From Roseiarcus sp036489975 (lineage in GTDB: Bacteria; Pseudomonadota; Alphaproteobacteria; Rhizobiales; Beijerinckiaceae), in assembly GCA_036489975.1 (NCBI GenBank), contig DASXES010000140.1:40164-104163 (forward strand): 64,000 bases of DNA. The letters run 5' to 3'. Shown here in pieces: positions 26,457-33,423 of the stretch. Under the pieces are notes generated by a model. It saw only the letters and a program-made list of their open reading frames with translations. It made no database searches and was not told the origin of the DNA. Every line of letters begins with the position of its first letter. Within the stretch, counting starts at the first letter, position 1. Position numbers and translations under genes: made by a program.

Positions 26457-27026
26457 ATGAGGATCGTCGGCGGCCGCCTCAAGGGCCGCGCGCTGTCCGC
26501 GCCGCAGTCGCGGGCCATCCGTCCGACTTCGGAGCGCCTGCGTGAGTCGATCTTCGACATCCTCGAGCACCGATTCCCCGGCCACATCGAGGGCGCGCGC
26601 GTCGTGGACCTCTTCGCCGGGACGGGGGCGCTCGCGATCGAGGCCCTGTCGCGCGGCGCCCGCTTCGCGCTCTTTGTCGACAACGGGGCCCAGGCGCGGG
26701 CGCTTCTGCGCGCCAATGTCGAGGCGCTGGCGCTCGGCGGCGTGACGCGCATCTGGCGCGCCGACGCGGCGAAGCTTGGTTCGGCCCCGGCCGGCGGCCC
26801 CTTTGCGCTCGCCTTCCTCGACCCGCCCTACGGCAAGGGTCTCGCCGGACCAACGCTCGCCTCGCTTCTCGCCGGCGGCTGGCTCGAGGCCAACGCGCTT
26901 TGCGTCATCGAGGAGGACGCCAAGGCGGAGATAGCCTCGCCAAGCGGCCTCGCCCTTATCGACGAGCGGATCTACGGCGATACGAAGATCGCGATCTTTC
27001 AGGCCACGGCCCCAACGGCGATTTGA
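26457..27026 (+). CDS. rsmD: 16S rRNA (guanine(966)-N2)-methyltransferase
   Basis: 189 residues. Methylates G966 of 16S rRNA with SAM. Seen: MRIVGGRLKGR at the N-terminus, RPTSERLRESIFDIL, SAM motif VVDLFAGTGALAIEALSRG (49-67) and catalytic DPPY (122-125). Starts 3 bp after the stop of the pseudouridine synthase, so both are probably translated from one mRNA. Confidence 0.95.
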   Translation: MRIVGGRLKGRALSAPQSRAIRPTSERLRESIFDILEHRFPGHIEGARVVDLFAGTGALAIEALSRGARFALFVDNGAQARALLRANVEALALGGVTRIWRADAAKLGSAPAGGPFALAFLDPPYGKGLAGPTLASLLAGGWLEANALCVIEEDAKAEIASPSGLALIDERIYGDTKIAIFQATAPTAI

Positions 27027-27106
27027 TTGGGTCTGCGTTGTCAAATCGGTTCAGTTGCGCCAACGTCGAGCAAGACCGGCTGCGTTGCGAGCTTGGGGGG
27101 CGAGAG

Positions 27107-27505
27107 GTGAGGAAATGCGTGGCGGCCGCCGGCCTGATCGTTGCAATGGCGCTCGCCGGCTGCCAGCCGCTCGAAGTGGACCAGGTGGCGCAACAGTCGA
27201 TGATCGGCCTTTCGAAGCGCGACATTCTCGCCTGCATGGGCGCGCCGGCTGAACGGGTTCGATCCGGTCAGGCGACCGAAATCTGGACTTACGTCGGCGG
27301 GCAAATGCGAGGCTATGGGCCCCAGTGGGCAATCGGTCTCAACACGAATTTAATTCCCTTCACGCCGGGCGGAAGTTGCGATGTCGTCTTGGTGATGACC
27401 AACGCTCGCGTCAGCGAGGTCGGCTACACCGCCGTCGACGGCGGCAAATTCCCGCTCGGCCAGGAATGCGTGTTCCCCGTCCAAAGCTGCGTCAAGGCGC
27501 CGTGA
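27107..27505 (+). CDS. Small lipoprotein, SmpA/OmlA-like
   Basis: 132 residues. GTG start with a G-rich site before it. The signal ends at the lipobox ALAGC (C19). The mature part has SMIGLSKRDILACMGAPAERVRSGQATEIWTY in pieces that match the BamE/SmpA pattern (short helix, then GxP and a strand), followed by two further Cys. Probably outer-membrane or periplasmic. Function unknown. Converges on the tartrate dehydrogenase gene with only 3 bp between stops. Confidence 0.65.
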   Translation: MRKCVAAAGLIVAMALAGCQPLEVDQVAQQSMIGLSKRDILACMGAPAERVRSGQATEIWTYVGGQMRGYGPQWAIGLNTNLIPFTPGGSCDVVLVMTNARVSEVGYTAVDGGKFPLGQECVFPVQSCVKAP

Positions 27506-27508
27506 GGC

Positions 27509-28585
27509 TCAGACGTTGTCGCCGTGGATCGCCGCGATCGTCGCGTCGGTCACCGCGCGTGTGGTCGCCACGCCGCCGAGATCGGGCGTGTGCAGCGATG
27601 GGTCGGCTGTCACGCGCTCGATCGCCCGCATCAAGCGATCCGCAGCCGCCTTCTCTCCGAGATGTTCGAGCATCATCGCCCCGGTCCAGAACGAGCCGAC
27701 CGGATTGGCGATTCCCTTATCCGCGATGTCGAACGCTGAGCCATGGATCGGCTCGAACATCGAGGGAAAGCGACGCTCCGGATTGAGATTGGCGGTCGGC
27801 GCGACGCCGAGCGAGCCGGCGAGCGCCGCCGCCAGATCCGACAGAATGTCGGCGTGCAGGTTCGAGGCGACGATCGTATCCAGGCTTTCGGGTTTGATCG
27901 TCATCCGCATGGTCATCGCGTCGACCAGCATCTTATCCCACGTCACGTCGGCGAACTCGCGCGCGATCTCAGCGCCGATCTCGTCCCACATCACCATGGC
28001 GTGACGCTGGGCGTTCGACTTGGTGACAATGGTGAGGAGCTTGCGCGGACGCGAGCGGGCGAGCGCGAAAGCGAAGCGGAAGATGCGCTCGACGCCGGCG
28101 CGGGTCATGATCGAGACGTCGGTCGCGACCTCGATCGGCAGGCCGCGATGAACGCGCCCGCCGACGCCCGCATATTCGCCCTCCGAATTCTCGCGCACGA
28201 TCACCCAGTCGAGCTCCGGCCCGCTCACCCTGCGCAACGGGCTCGTTATCCCCGGCAGGACGCGGGCGGGGCGCACGTTGGCGTATTGATCGAACGGCTG
28301 GCAGATCGCGAGCCTCAGGCCCCATAGGCTGATGTGATCGGGCACGTCGGGCGAACCGACGGCGCCGAAATAGATCGCATCATGATCCTTGATTTGCTCG
28401 CGGCCGTCGTCCGGCATCATCAGGCCGGTCGCGCGATAAAGATCCGAGCCCCAGTCGAACGAGTCGAAGGCGAATTCGAGTGCGCCCTCGCGCTCGGCGA
28501 GCGCCTTCAGCACTTCGAGGCCGACCGGAATGACCTCCTTGCCGATCCCGTCGCCGGGAATGACCGCGATCCGATAGCGCCGCAT
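27509..28585 (-). CDS. Tartrate dehydrogenase-like / isopropylmalate-dehydrogenase family
   Basis: 358 residues. NAD-dependent beta-decarboxylating dehydrogenase of the LeuB/Icd fold. Seen: IAVIPGDGIGKEV, the Asp/Arg pattern RENSEGEYAGVGG, the Lys of TIVTKSNAQRHAM, DAMTMRMTIKPES and EPIHGSAFDIADKGIANP. The RENSEGEY loop and ATGLMMPDD N-terminal part fit tartrate/D-malate dehydrogenases better than LeuB. The ATG at 28585 gives the usual MRRYRIAVIPGDG start. Substrate (tartrate, malate or other) cannot be fixed. Confidence 0.88.
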   Translation of the reverse strand: MRRYRIAVIPGDGIGKEVIPVGLEVLKALAEREGALEFAFDSFDWGSDLYRATGLMMPDDGREQIKDHDAIYFGAVGSPDVPDHISLWGLRLAICQPFDQYANVRPARVLPGITSPLRRVSGPELDWVIVRENSEGEYAGVGGRVHRGLPIEVATDVSIMTRAGVERIFRFAFALARSRPRKLLTIVTKSNAQRHAMVMWDEIGAEIAREFADVTWDKMLVDAMTMRMTIKPESLDTIVASNLHADILSDLAAALAGSLGVAPTANLNPERRFPSMFEPIHGSAFDIADKGIANPVGSFWTGAMMLEHLGEKAAADRLMRAIERVTADPSLHTPDLGGVATTRAVTDATIAAIHGDNV

Positions 28586-28765
28586 GGGTTGATTCCGGAC
28601 TTTGGGGAAGCCGGCCGCCCGCCGACGGTCTGCCGTATCACGCCAGGCCGTCGTTGTCGCGGCCGGGCGCGGACGCCTGGCGCGGGTCTTCATCTTCGGC
28701 CCCGCCGGCGCCATCTTGTCCGACGATCATGCCTCAGGGGCGGCTTAGAGACGGCGAAGGGGACG

Positions 28766-30058
28766 ATGAGCGCTCATCATGTTCTCGTGGTCGGCGCCGG
28801 GTTTGGCGGGCTCGAAACGGTTCACCGGCTCGCCGGCGCGCCGGTCCGCATCACCATTGTCGACCGCCGCAACCACCACCTGTTTCAGCCGCTGCTCTAT
28901 CAAGTAGCGACGGCGTCGCTCCCGCCCTCGGAGATCGCGTGGCCGATCCGGCGCCTCTTTCGCCGGCGTTTGGATGTCACGACTTTGCTTGCTTCCGTCG
29001 AGTCCATCGACGAGCAGGCTCGCGAGCTTCACCTCGATGCCGGCGCCACGCTCCGCTACGACACGCTCGTGCTGGCGACCGGCGCGCGGCACGCCTATTT
29101 CGGCCATGACGATTGGGAGCCGTTCGCGCCCGGCTTGAAGACGCTCGAGGACGCGACGACCATTCGCGGCCGCATACTCCTCGCCTTCGAAGAGGCCGAG
29201 CGCCAACCCGATGAACTGAAACGGGCGGCGCTTCTGACCTTCGTCATTGTCGGCGGTGGTCCGACAGGGGTCGAGCTTGCCGGCACGATCGCCGAACTGG
29301 CTCGCGCCACGCTGCCAACGGAGTTTCGCCGCATCGACACGCGTAAGGCGCGCATCGTCCTGGTCGAGGCCGGTCCGCGCGTGCTGCCCGCTTTCGCCGA
29401 GGACCTGTCGATCTATGCGAAGCGGTCGCTTGAGGGGCTGGGCGTCGAAGTCGTGCTTGGGCAGGCAGTGTCGGCGTGCAGCGCCGACGGCGTCGTCTTC
29501 GGTAACAGGCAGTTGGCTGCAGCGACGATCATCTGGGCCGCCGGAGTTCAATCCTCGCCGGCTGCGCAGTGGCTCGACGCCCCGGCGGACAAGGCTGGAC
29601 GCGTCAAGGTCGAGCCCGATCTCACCGTTCCAGGACATGCGGAGATTTTCGCCATCGGCGACGCGGCGATTGTCCTTCGCCCGGACGGGCGCGCGGTTCC
29701 TGGCATCGCGCCAGCGGCCAAGCAGGAGGGCGCCTATGTCGCCGGCGTCATCCGCGCCCGGCTCCGCGGCGCGCCCCCGCCGCCGCCGTTTCGCTACAAG
29801 CACGCGGGCGATTTGGCGACGATCGGCAAGCGGCGCGCCGTCATCGACTTCGGCTGGATCAAGCTCAAGGGCGCCATCGCGTGGTGGCTGTGGGGCTTCG
29901 CCCACATCTATTTTCTGATTGGCGTCCGCAATCGCCTTAGCGTTGCTCTCAACTGGCTGTGGATTTACGTGCGCGACCAGCGCAGCGCGCGGCTCATCAC
30001 CTGGTGGGGCGGCGAGGTGGAGGGAACCTCTCCCTTCCCACGCCGTGAGAAACCCTGA
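28766..30058 (+). CDS. Type II NADH:quinone oxidoreductase-like flavoprotein
   Basis: 430 residues. Two dinucleotide folds: FAD-binding VLVVGAGFGGLE (6-17) and NAD-binding FVIVGGGPTGVELAG (about 155-169). NHHLFQPLLYQVA and GDAAIV near the C-terminus are typical for Ndh-2. A hydrophobic C-terminal stretch (WWLWGFAHIYFLIGV) should bind the membrane. It passes electrons from NADH to quinone without pumping protons. ATG at 28766 with GAAGGGGA before it. Divergent from the tartrate dehydrogenase-like gene. Confidence 0.9.
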   Translation: MSAHHVLVVGAGFGGLETVHRLAGAPVRITIVDRRNHHLFQPLLYQVATASLPPSEIAWPIRRLFRRRLDVTTLLASVESIDEQARELHLDAGATLRYDTLVLATGARHAYFGHDDWEPFAPGLKTLEDATTIRGRILLAFEEAERQPDELKRAALLTFVIVGGGPTGVELAGTIAELARATLPTEFRRIDTRKARIVLVEAGPRVLPAFAEDLSIYAKRSLEGLGVEVVLGQAVSACSADGVVFGNRQLAAATIIWAAGVQSSPAAQWLDAPADKAGRVKVEPDLTVPGHAEIFAIGDAAIVLRPDGRAVPGIAPAAKQEGAYVAGVIRARLRGAPPPPPFRYKHAGDLATIGKRRAVIDFGWIKLKGAIAWWLWGFAHIYFLIGVRNRLSVALNWLWIYVRDQRSARLITWWGGEVEGTSPFPRREKP

Positions 30059-30154
30059 GGGATCGCACGCGCCGCGTCGGGCAGGAAGCCGGGCGCCCGC
30101 TCGATTCGGCAAGGCGGGTCTCCTTCTGTTGAGGCCCGCTGTTAAGGCCCGAAA

Positions 30155-30796
30155 TCAGCCGCCGTCCGAACCGTCGTTGGCGGCGAACCGCGCCACGGCG
30201 CGTTTCGCCTTCTGGAACAGGCCGGCTCGCGACCCGCCCAGGCCGAGTTCAACCTCGCGCGCGCGGTTGCCGCGGCGCATGATCTCGGCGAGTTCCGGGC
30301 GCCTCTCGAGTTGGCGCGTATAGATGCCGGCGGTCGCGGCGGAGAGCCGGCCGCCACGATCCAGCAGCTCATCGGCGAAGGCGACCATCCGCGAGTTCGG
30401 CCATGCCTGCGGCCTGATCTCCATCAGCCGCCCGGCGATCGCATCCTCGCCTTCGTGCGGATGAGCCTGCGCCATGATCATCAGCGTGGCGGCCGTCGAG
30501 CGAGAGATCCCGGCGTGGCAGTGGATCAAGAGGCGCGGACCGTCGCCCGCGTCGCGGCCGAACGCCAGGATCGTTTCGACGTCGGCCTTCTCAGGCAACA
30601 GGACGCCTGGACCCGGCTCGATTGCGTCGTGGAAGCGCAGTGTGGTGCGAAAGTGCGGATCGAACGCCTGAAACGCCGATGGCTCGGGCCATTCGGGATC
30701 AAGGATCGACAGAACATGGGTGACGCGCCGGCCTTGGTGGCCGTCGAGTTCGTCAAGTCCACAAATGCTCAGCGTTGCGAAGGCGGGGAGGTTCAT
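30155..30796 (-). CDS. Protein tyrosine/dual-specificity phosphatase-like protein
   Basis: 213 residues. The phosphate-binding loop HCHAGISRST has the catalytic C93 and R99 of cysteine-based phosphatases. A general-acid Asp candidate lies upstream in FHDAIEPGP. The C-terminal third (REVELGLGGSRAGLFQK) is basic. The substrate, protein or small phosphate ester, is unknown. The ATG at 30796 is chosen, as earlier residues are not family-like. Confidence 0.85.
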   Translation of the reverse strand: MNLPAFATLSICGLDELDGHQGRRVTHVLSILDPEWPEPSAFQAFDPHFRTTLRFHDAIEPGPGVLLPEKADVETILAFGRDAGDGPRLLIHCHAGISRSTAATLMIMAQAHPHEGEDAIAGRLMEIRPQAWPNSRMVAFADELLDRGGRLSAATAGIYTRQLERRPELAEIMRRGNRAREVELGLGGSRAGLFQKAKRAVARFAANDGSDGG

Positions 30797-31126
30797 CCGG
30801 AAAGCCCTAACAGAAAGAAGCGCCAGCGGCGATTCGCCTCGGCCCATGGCTCGAGATGGCGCCGCAACGCGTCGCTTTCACGGCAGAGCGGGAAAGACCG
30901 CCTCAACGCGGAACAGCGCCGGCGTTGCGGGCGGACAACGGGGCGGCGTAAAAAGCGACATGAACAGTGCGGTCGCGGCGACCACCGCCCGTGGCGATCC
31001 CTCGACGGCCGGAGCCGCGGGCGCGCATTAAGATGTTCTCATCATCGGCGCCGGTCGGCCCGGCGCCATGACCATCAAAACGTCGAGCCTCGGGCGCGCG
31101 GCCCGAGGCGGCTTCAGGGAGGAATG
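30797..31126. other. Divergent intergenic region, 330 bp
   Basis: Between the phosphatase and the small exported protein gene, read in opposite directions. No credible gene or clear promoter hexamers seen. Several G/C-rich short inverted repeats occur (such as GGCGCCGGTCGGCCCGGCGCC near 31044), which could fold. Confidence 0.45.
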
Positions 31127-31465
31127 ATGAAACCCACAATTCCACTTGGCCTCCTCGCGATCCTCATCGCGGGACCCGCAATGGCGAAAGACACGCAATT
31201 CTGGAATCTGACCTCGTCGACCGTGAAATCGCTTGAGCTCGCGCCCGCAGGCACGTCCGCGTTCGGTCCCAACCAGACCAAGAACGATCCCGACGGCACG
31301 GTCGACCATGACGAGCGGGTGAAGGTCAAGGGCGTCGCGACGGGCGCCTATGACGCGCGGCTGAAGCTCGCGGACGGGCGCCAATGCACCCTGAAGGGTG
31401 TGCATGTCGAGGCCGGCAAGGTGTTCGCCATCGAAGAGAAAGACCTCACCGGCTGCGCGCGCTAG
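31127..31465 (+). CDS. Small exported protein of unknown function
   Basis: 112 residues. A clean signal peptide (1-20, ending PAMA). The mature part is a predicted beta-rich domain beginning TQFWNLTSSTV, with two Cys (RQCTL and TGCAR) that could form a disulfide. Not recognised beyond this. The second ATG at 31127 is preferred over the adjacent one at 31124 because AGGGAGGA (31116-31123) touches the first. Confidence 0.6.
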   Translation: MKPTIPLGLLAILIAGPAMAKDTQFWNLTSSTVKSLELAPAGTSAFGPNQTKNDPDGTVDHDERVKVKGVATGAYDARLKLADGRQCTLKGVHVEAGKVFAIEEKDLTGCAR

Positions 31466-31685
31466 CCCGCGCTGCCCTGCCCCCCGCCGTAGGCTCACCG
31501 CATCGAGCGAACGTCTGGCCCTCCGCCGATCGAGCGGAAGCGCCGGCTTGCACTCACATTTCAGCGGCGGTAGGCCGGATGGCCGGGACGCGCGTTAAAG
31601 TTTCGCAGCCGCCACGAAATTATTCTCGCAATCGCGAGCGGAACAGAGCAAACGTCGCCGCCGAAATCAGCTCAAGGCGCGTTAA

Positions 31686-32936
31686 GTGCGGTTTTCCTTT
31701 GCCAATGTCGCGTTGCAGGCGTTTCAGCACAATTCCGGCTGGCCGGAGCAATGGCGCAACCCGGGGCCGAAGGCCGCCTATGACGCCATCATCATCGGTG
31801 CGGGCGGCCACGGGCTCGCGACCGCCTATTATCTGGCCAAGGAGCATGGGCTCGCCGATGTCGCGGTGCTGGAGAAGGGCTGGCTCGGGGGCGGCAACAC
31901 CGGACGCAACACCACCATCATCCGCTCGAACTACCTCTGGGAGGAATCGGCGGCGCTTTATGATCACGCGCTGAAGCTCTGGGAGGGGCTGTCTCGCGAC
32001 CTCAATTACAACGTGATGTATTCACCGCGTGGGGTCCTCATGCTGGCCCACAACACGCACGATGTGCAGGTGGCAAAGCGCCACGTCCACGCCAATCGGC
32101 TGGCCGGCGTCGACAACGAATGGCTGACGCCGGAAGAAGCGAGGGCCTTCTGCCCGATCCTCAACATCGCGCGCGACGTCCGCTATCCGGTCGTCGGCGC
32201 GGCGCTGCAAAGGCGCGGCGGCACGGCGCGGCACGACGCGGTCGCCTGGGGCTATGCGCGCGCGGCGTCGGCGCGCGGAATCGACATCATCCAGAACTGC
32301 GAGGCGACCGCAATCCGGCGCGACGCGTCTGGCGTCGTCTCGGGCGTCGAGACGACGCGCGGGCCGATCGCGACCAAAAAGCTCGGCGTCGTCGCCGCTG
32401 GCCATACATCCGTGGTGATGGCGATGGCCGGGGTCCGCATGCCGCTCGAGAGCTATCCCTTACAGGCGCTGGTCAGCGAGCCGGTCAAGCCGATGATGCC
32501 CTGTGTCGTGATGTCGAACACGATCCACGCCTATATGTCGCAATCGGACAAGGGTGAGCTTGTCATCGGCGCCGGCACCGACGCCTATATGTCCTATTCG
32601 CAGACCGGCGGCCTGCACATCGCCAACCACACGCTCGAAGCGATCTGCGAACTCTTCCCGCCGGTGCGCCGCATGCGCATGCTGCGTAACTGGGGCGGCA
32701 TCGTCGACGTCACGCCCGATCGCTCGCCAATCATCGGCCTGACCCCCGTTCCTGGCCTGTTCGTCAATTGCGGCTGGGGCACCGGCGGCTTCAAGGCGAC
32801 GCCGGGCTCGGGCCATGTGTTTGCCCACACGATCGCCAAGAGCGAGCCGCATCCCATCGCCGCGCCCTTCACCCTTCAGCGCTTTCGCTCCGGCCGTCTC
32901 ATCGACGAAGCCGCAGCGGCGGCGGTCGCGCATTGA
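31686..32936 (+). CDS. soxB: Sarcosine oxidase beta subunit
   Basis: 416 residues, GTG start. Catalytic flavin subunit of heterotetrameric sarcosine oxidase: oxidises sarcosine (N-methylglycine) to glycine with release of the methyl group. FAD-binding IIIGAGGHGLATAYYLA (35-51), then GGTARHDAVAWGYAR, where H183 matches the His that carries covalent FMN in characterised enzymes. C-terminal NCGWGTGGFKATPGSG is typical. First gene of soxBDAG; the 181 bp to soxD hold a palindromic repeat. Confidence 0.95.
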   Translation: MRFSFANVALQAFQHNSGWPEQWRNPGPKAAYDAIIIGAGGHGLATAYYLAKEHGLADVAVLEKGWLGGGNTGRNTTIIRSNYLWEESAALYDHALKLWEGLSRDLNYNVMYSPRGVLMLAHNTHDVQVAKRHVHANRLAGVDNEWLTPEEARAFCPILNIARDVRYPVVGAALQRRGGTARHDAVAWGYARAASARGIDIIQNCEATAIRRDASGVVSGVETTRGPIATKKLGVVAAGHTSVVMAMAGVRMPLESYPLQALVSEPVKPMMPCVVMSNTIHAYMSQSDKGELVIGAGTDAYMSYSQTGGLHIANHTLEAICELFPPVRRMRMLRNWGGIVDVTPDRSPIIGLTPVPGLFVNCGWGTGGFKATPGSGHVFAHTIAKSEPHPIAAPFTLQRFRSGRLIDEAAAAAVAH

Positions 32937-32973
32937 GGCGCGTGGGCATGCTCCCGGCCAGTCCGCTCGGCGC

Positions 32974-33078
32974 GCCCTCACCCCGACTCTCTCCCGGAGG
33001 GAGAGGGGGCGCGTTGGCGCCGAAGATTCCTGCTCCCCCGGGGAGAAGGTGGCCGGCGGTAGCCGGCCGGATGAGGGC
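32974..33078. repeat. Palindromic intergenic repeat inside the sox operon
   Basis: Bounded by GCCCTCA (32974-32980) and its reverse complement TGAGGGC (33072-33078). Inside are a 7-bp stem with triloop (CTCTCCC-GGA-GGGAGAG, 32989-33005) and further GC palindromes (GGCCGGCGGTAGCCGGCC). Sits between soxB and soxD. Confidence 0.7.
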
Positions 33079-33117
33079 GGCTCCGGATCGGCCGAAATTC
33101 GCGCGAGCGTCGTCCCC

Positions 33118-33423
33118 ATGCTGCTGATCGCTTGCCCCTATTGCGGCATGGCCCGCCCGGAGATCGAGTTCGCCTACGGGGGCGAAGCGCACATCGCGCG
33201 CCCCGCCGACGCCAGCGCACTCACCGATGCGGAATGGGCAAACTTCCTTTATTTCCGCTCCAATCCGAAGGGCGTGCTGGCCGAGCGCTGGCGCCACGCG
33301 CACGGCTGCGGACGCTTCTTCAATTGCCTGCGTGACACTTTGAGCGACAGAATTCTTGCGACTTACAAGGCGGGCGAGCCGCGGCCCGATGTCGCGGCCG
33401 AACGCGCCGGACGCGGCGCATGA
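33118..33423 (+). CDS. soxD: Sarcosine oxidase delta subunit
   Basis: 101 residues, the normal length. Structural zinc-binding subunit of the heterotetramer. The zinc ligands are visible: C6 and C9 in CPYCG, H60 and C64 in WRHAHGCGRFFN, matching Cys6-Cys9-His59-Cys63 of the Corynebacterium enzyme. The last residues overlap the start of soxA (ATGA), so they are co-translated. Start at the ATG immediately before LLIACPYCG. Confidence 0.95.
   Translation: MLLIACPYCGMARPEIEFAYGGEAHIARPADASALTDAEWANFLYFRSNPKGVLAERWRHAHGCGRFFNCLRDTLSDRILATYKAGEPRPDVAAERAGRGA

Noticed and set aside
25744..26460. A 238-codon frame in another register over the pseudouridine synthase tail
   Set aside because: The repeats are in phase with the pseudouridine synthase frame, and the alternative has no ribosome site or domain.
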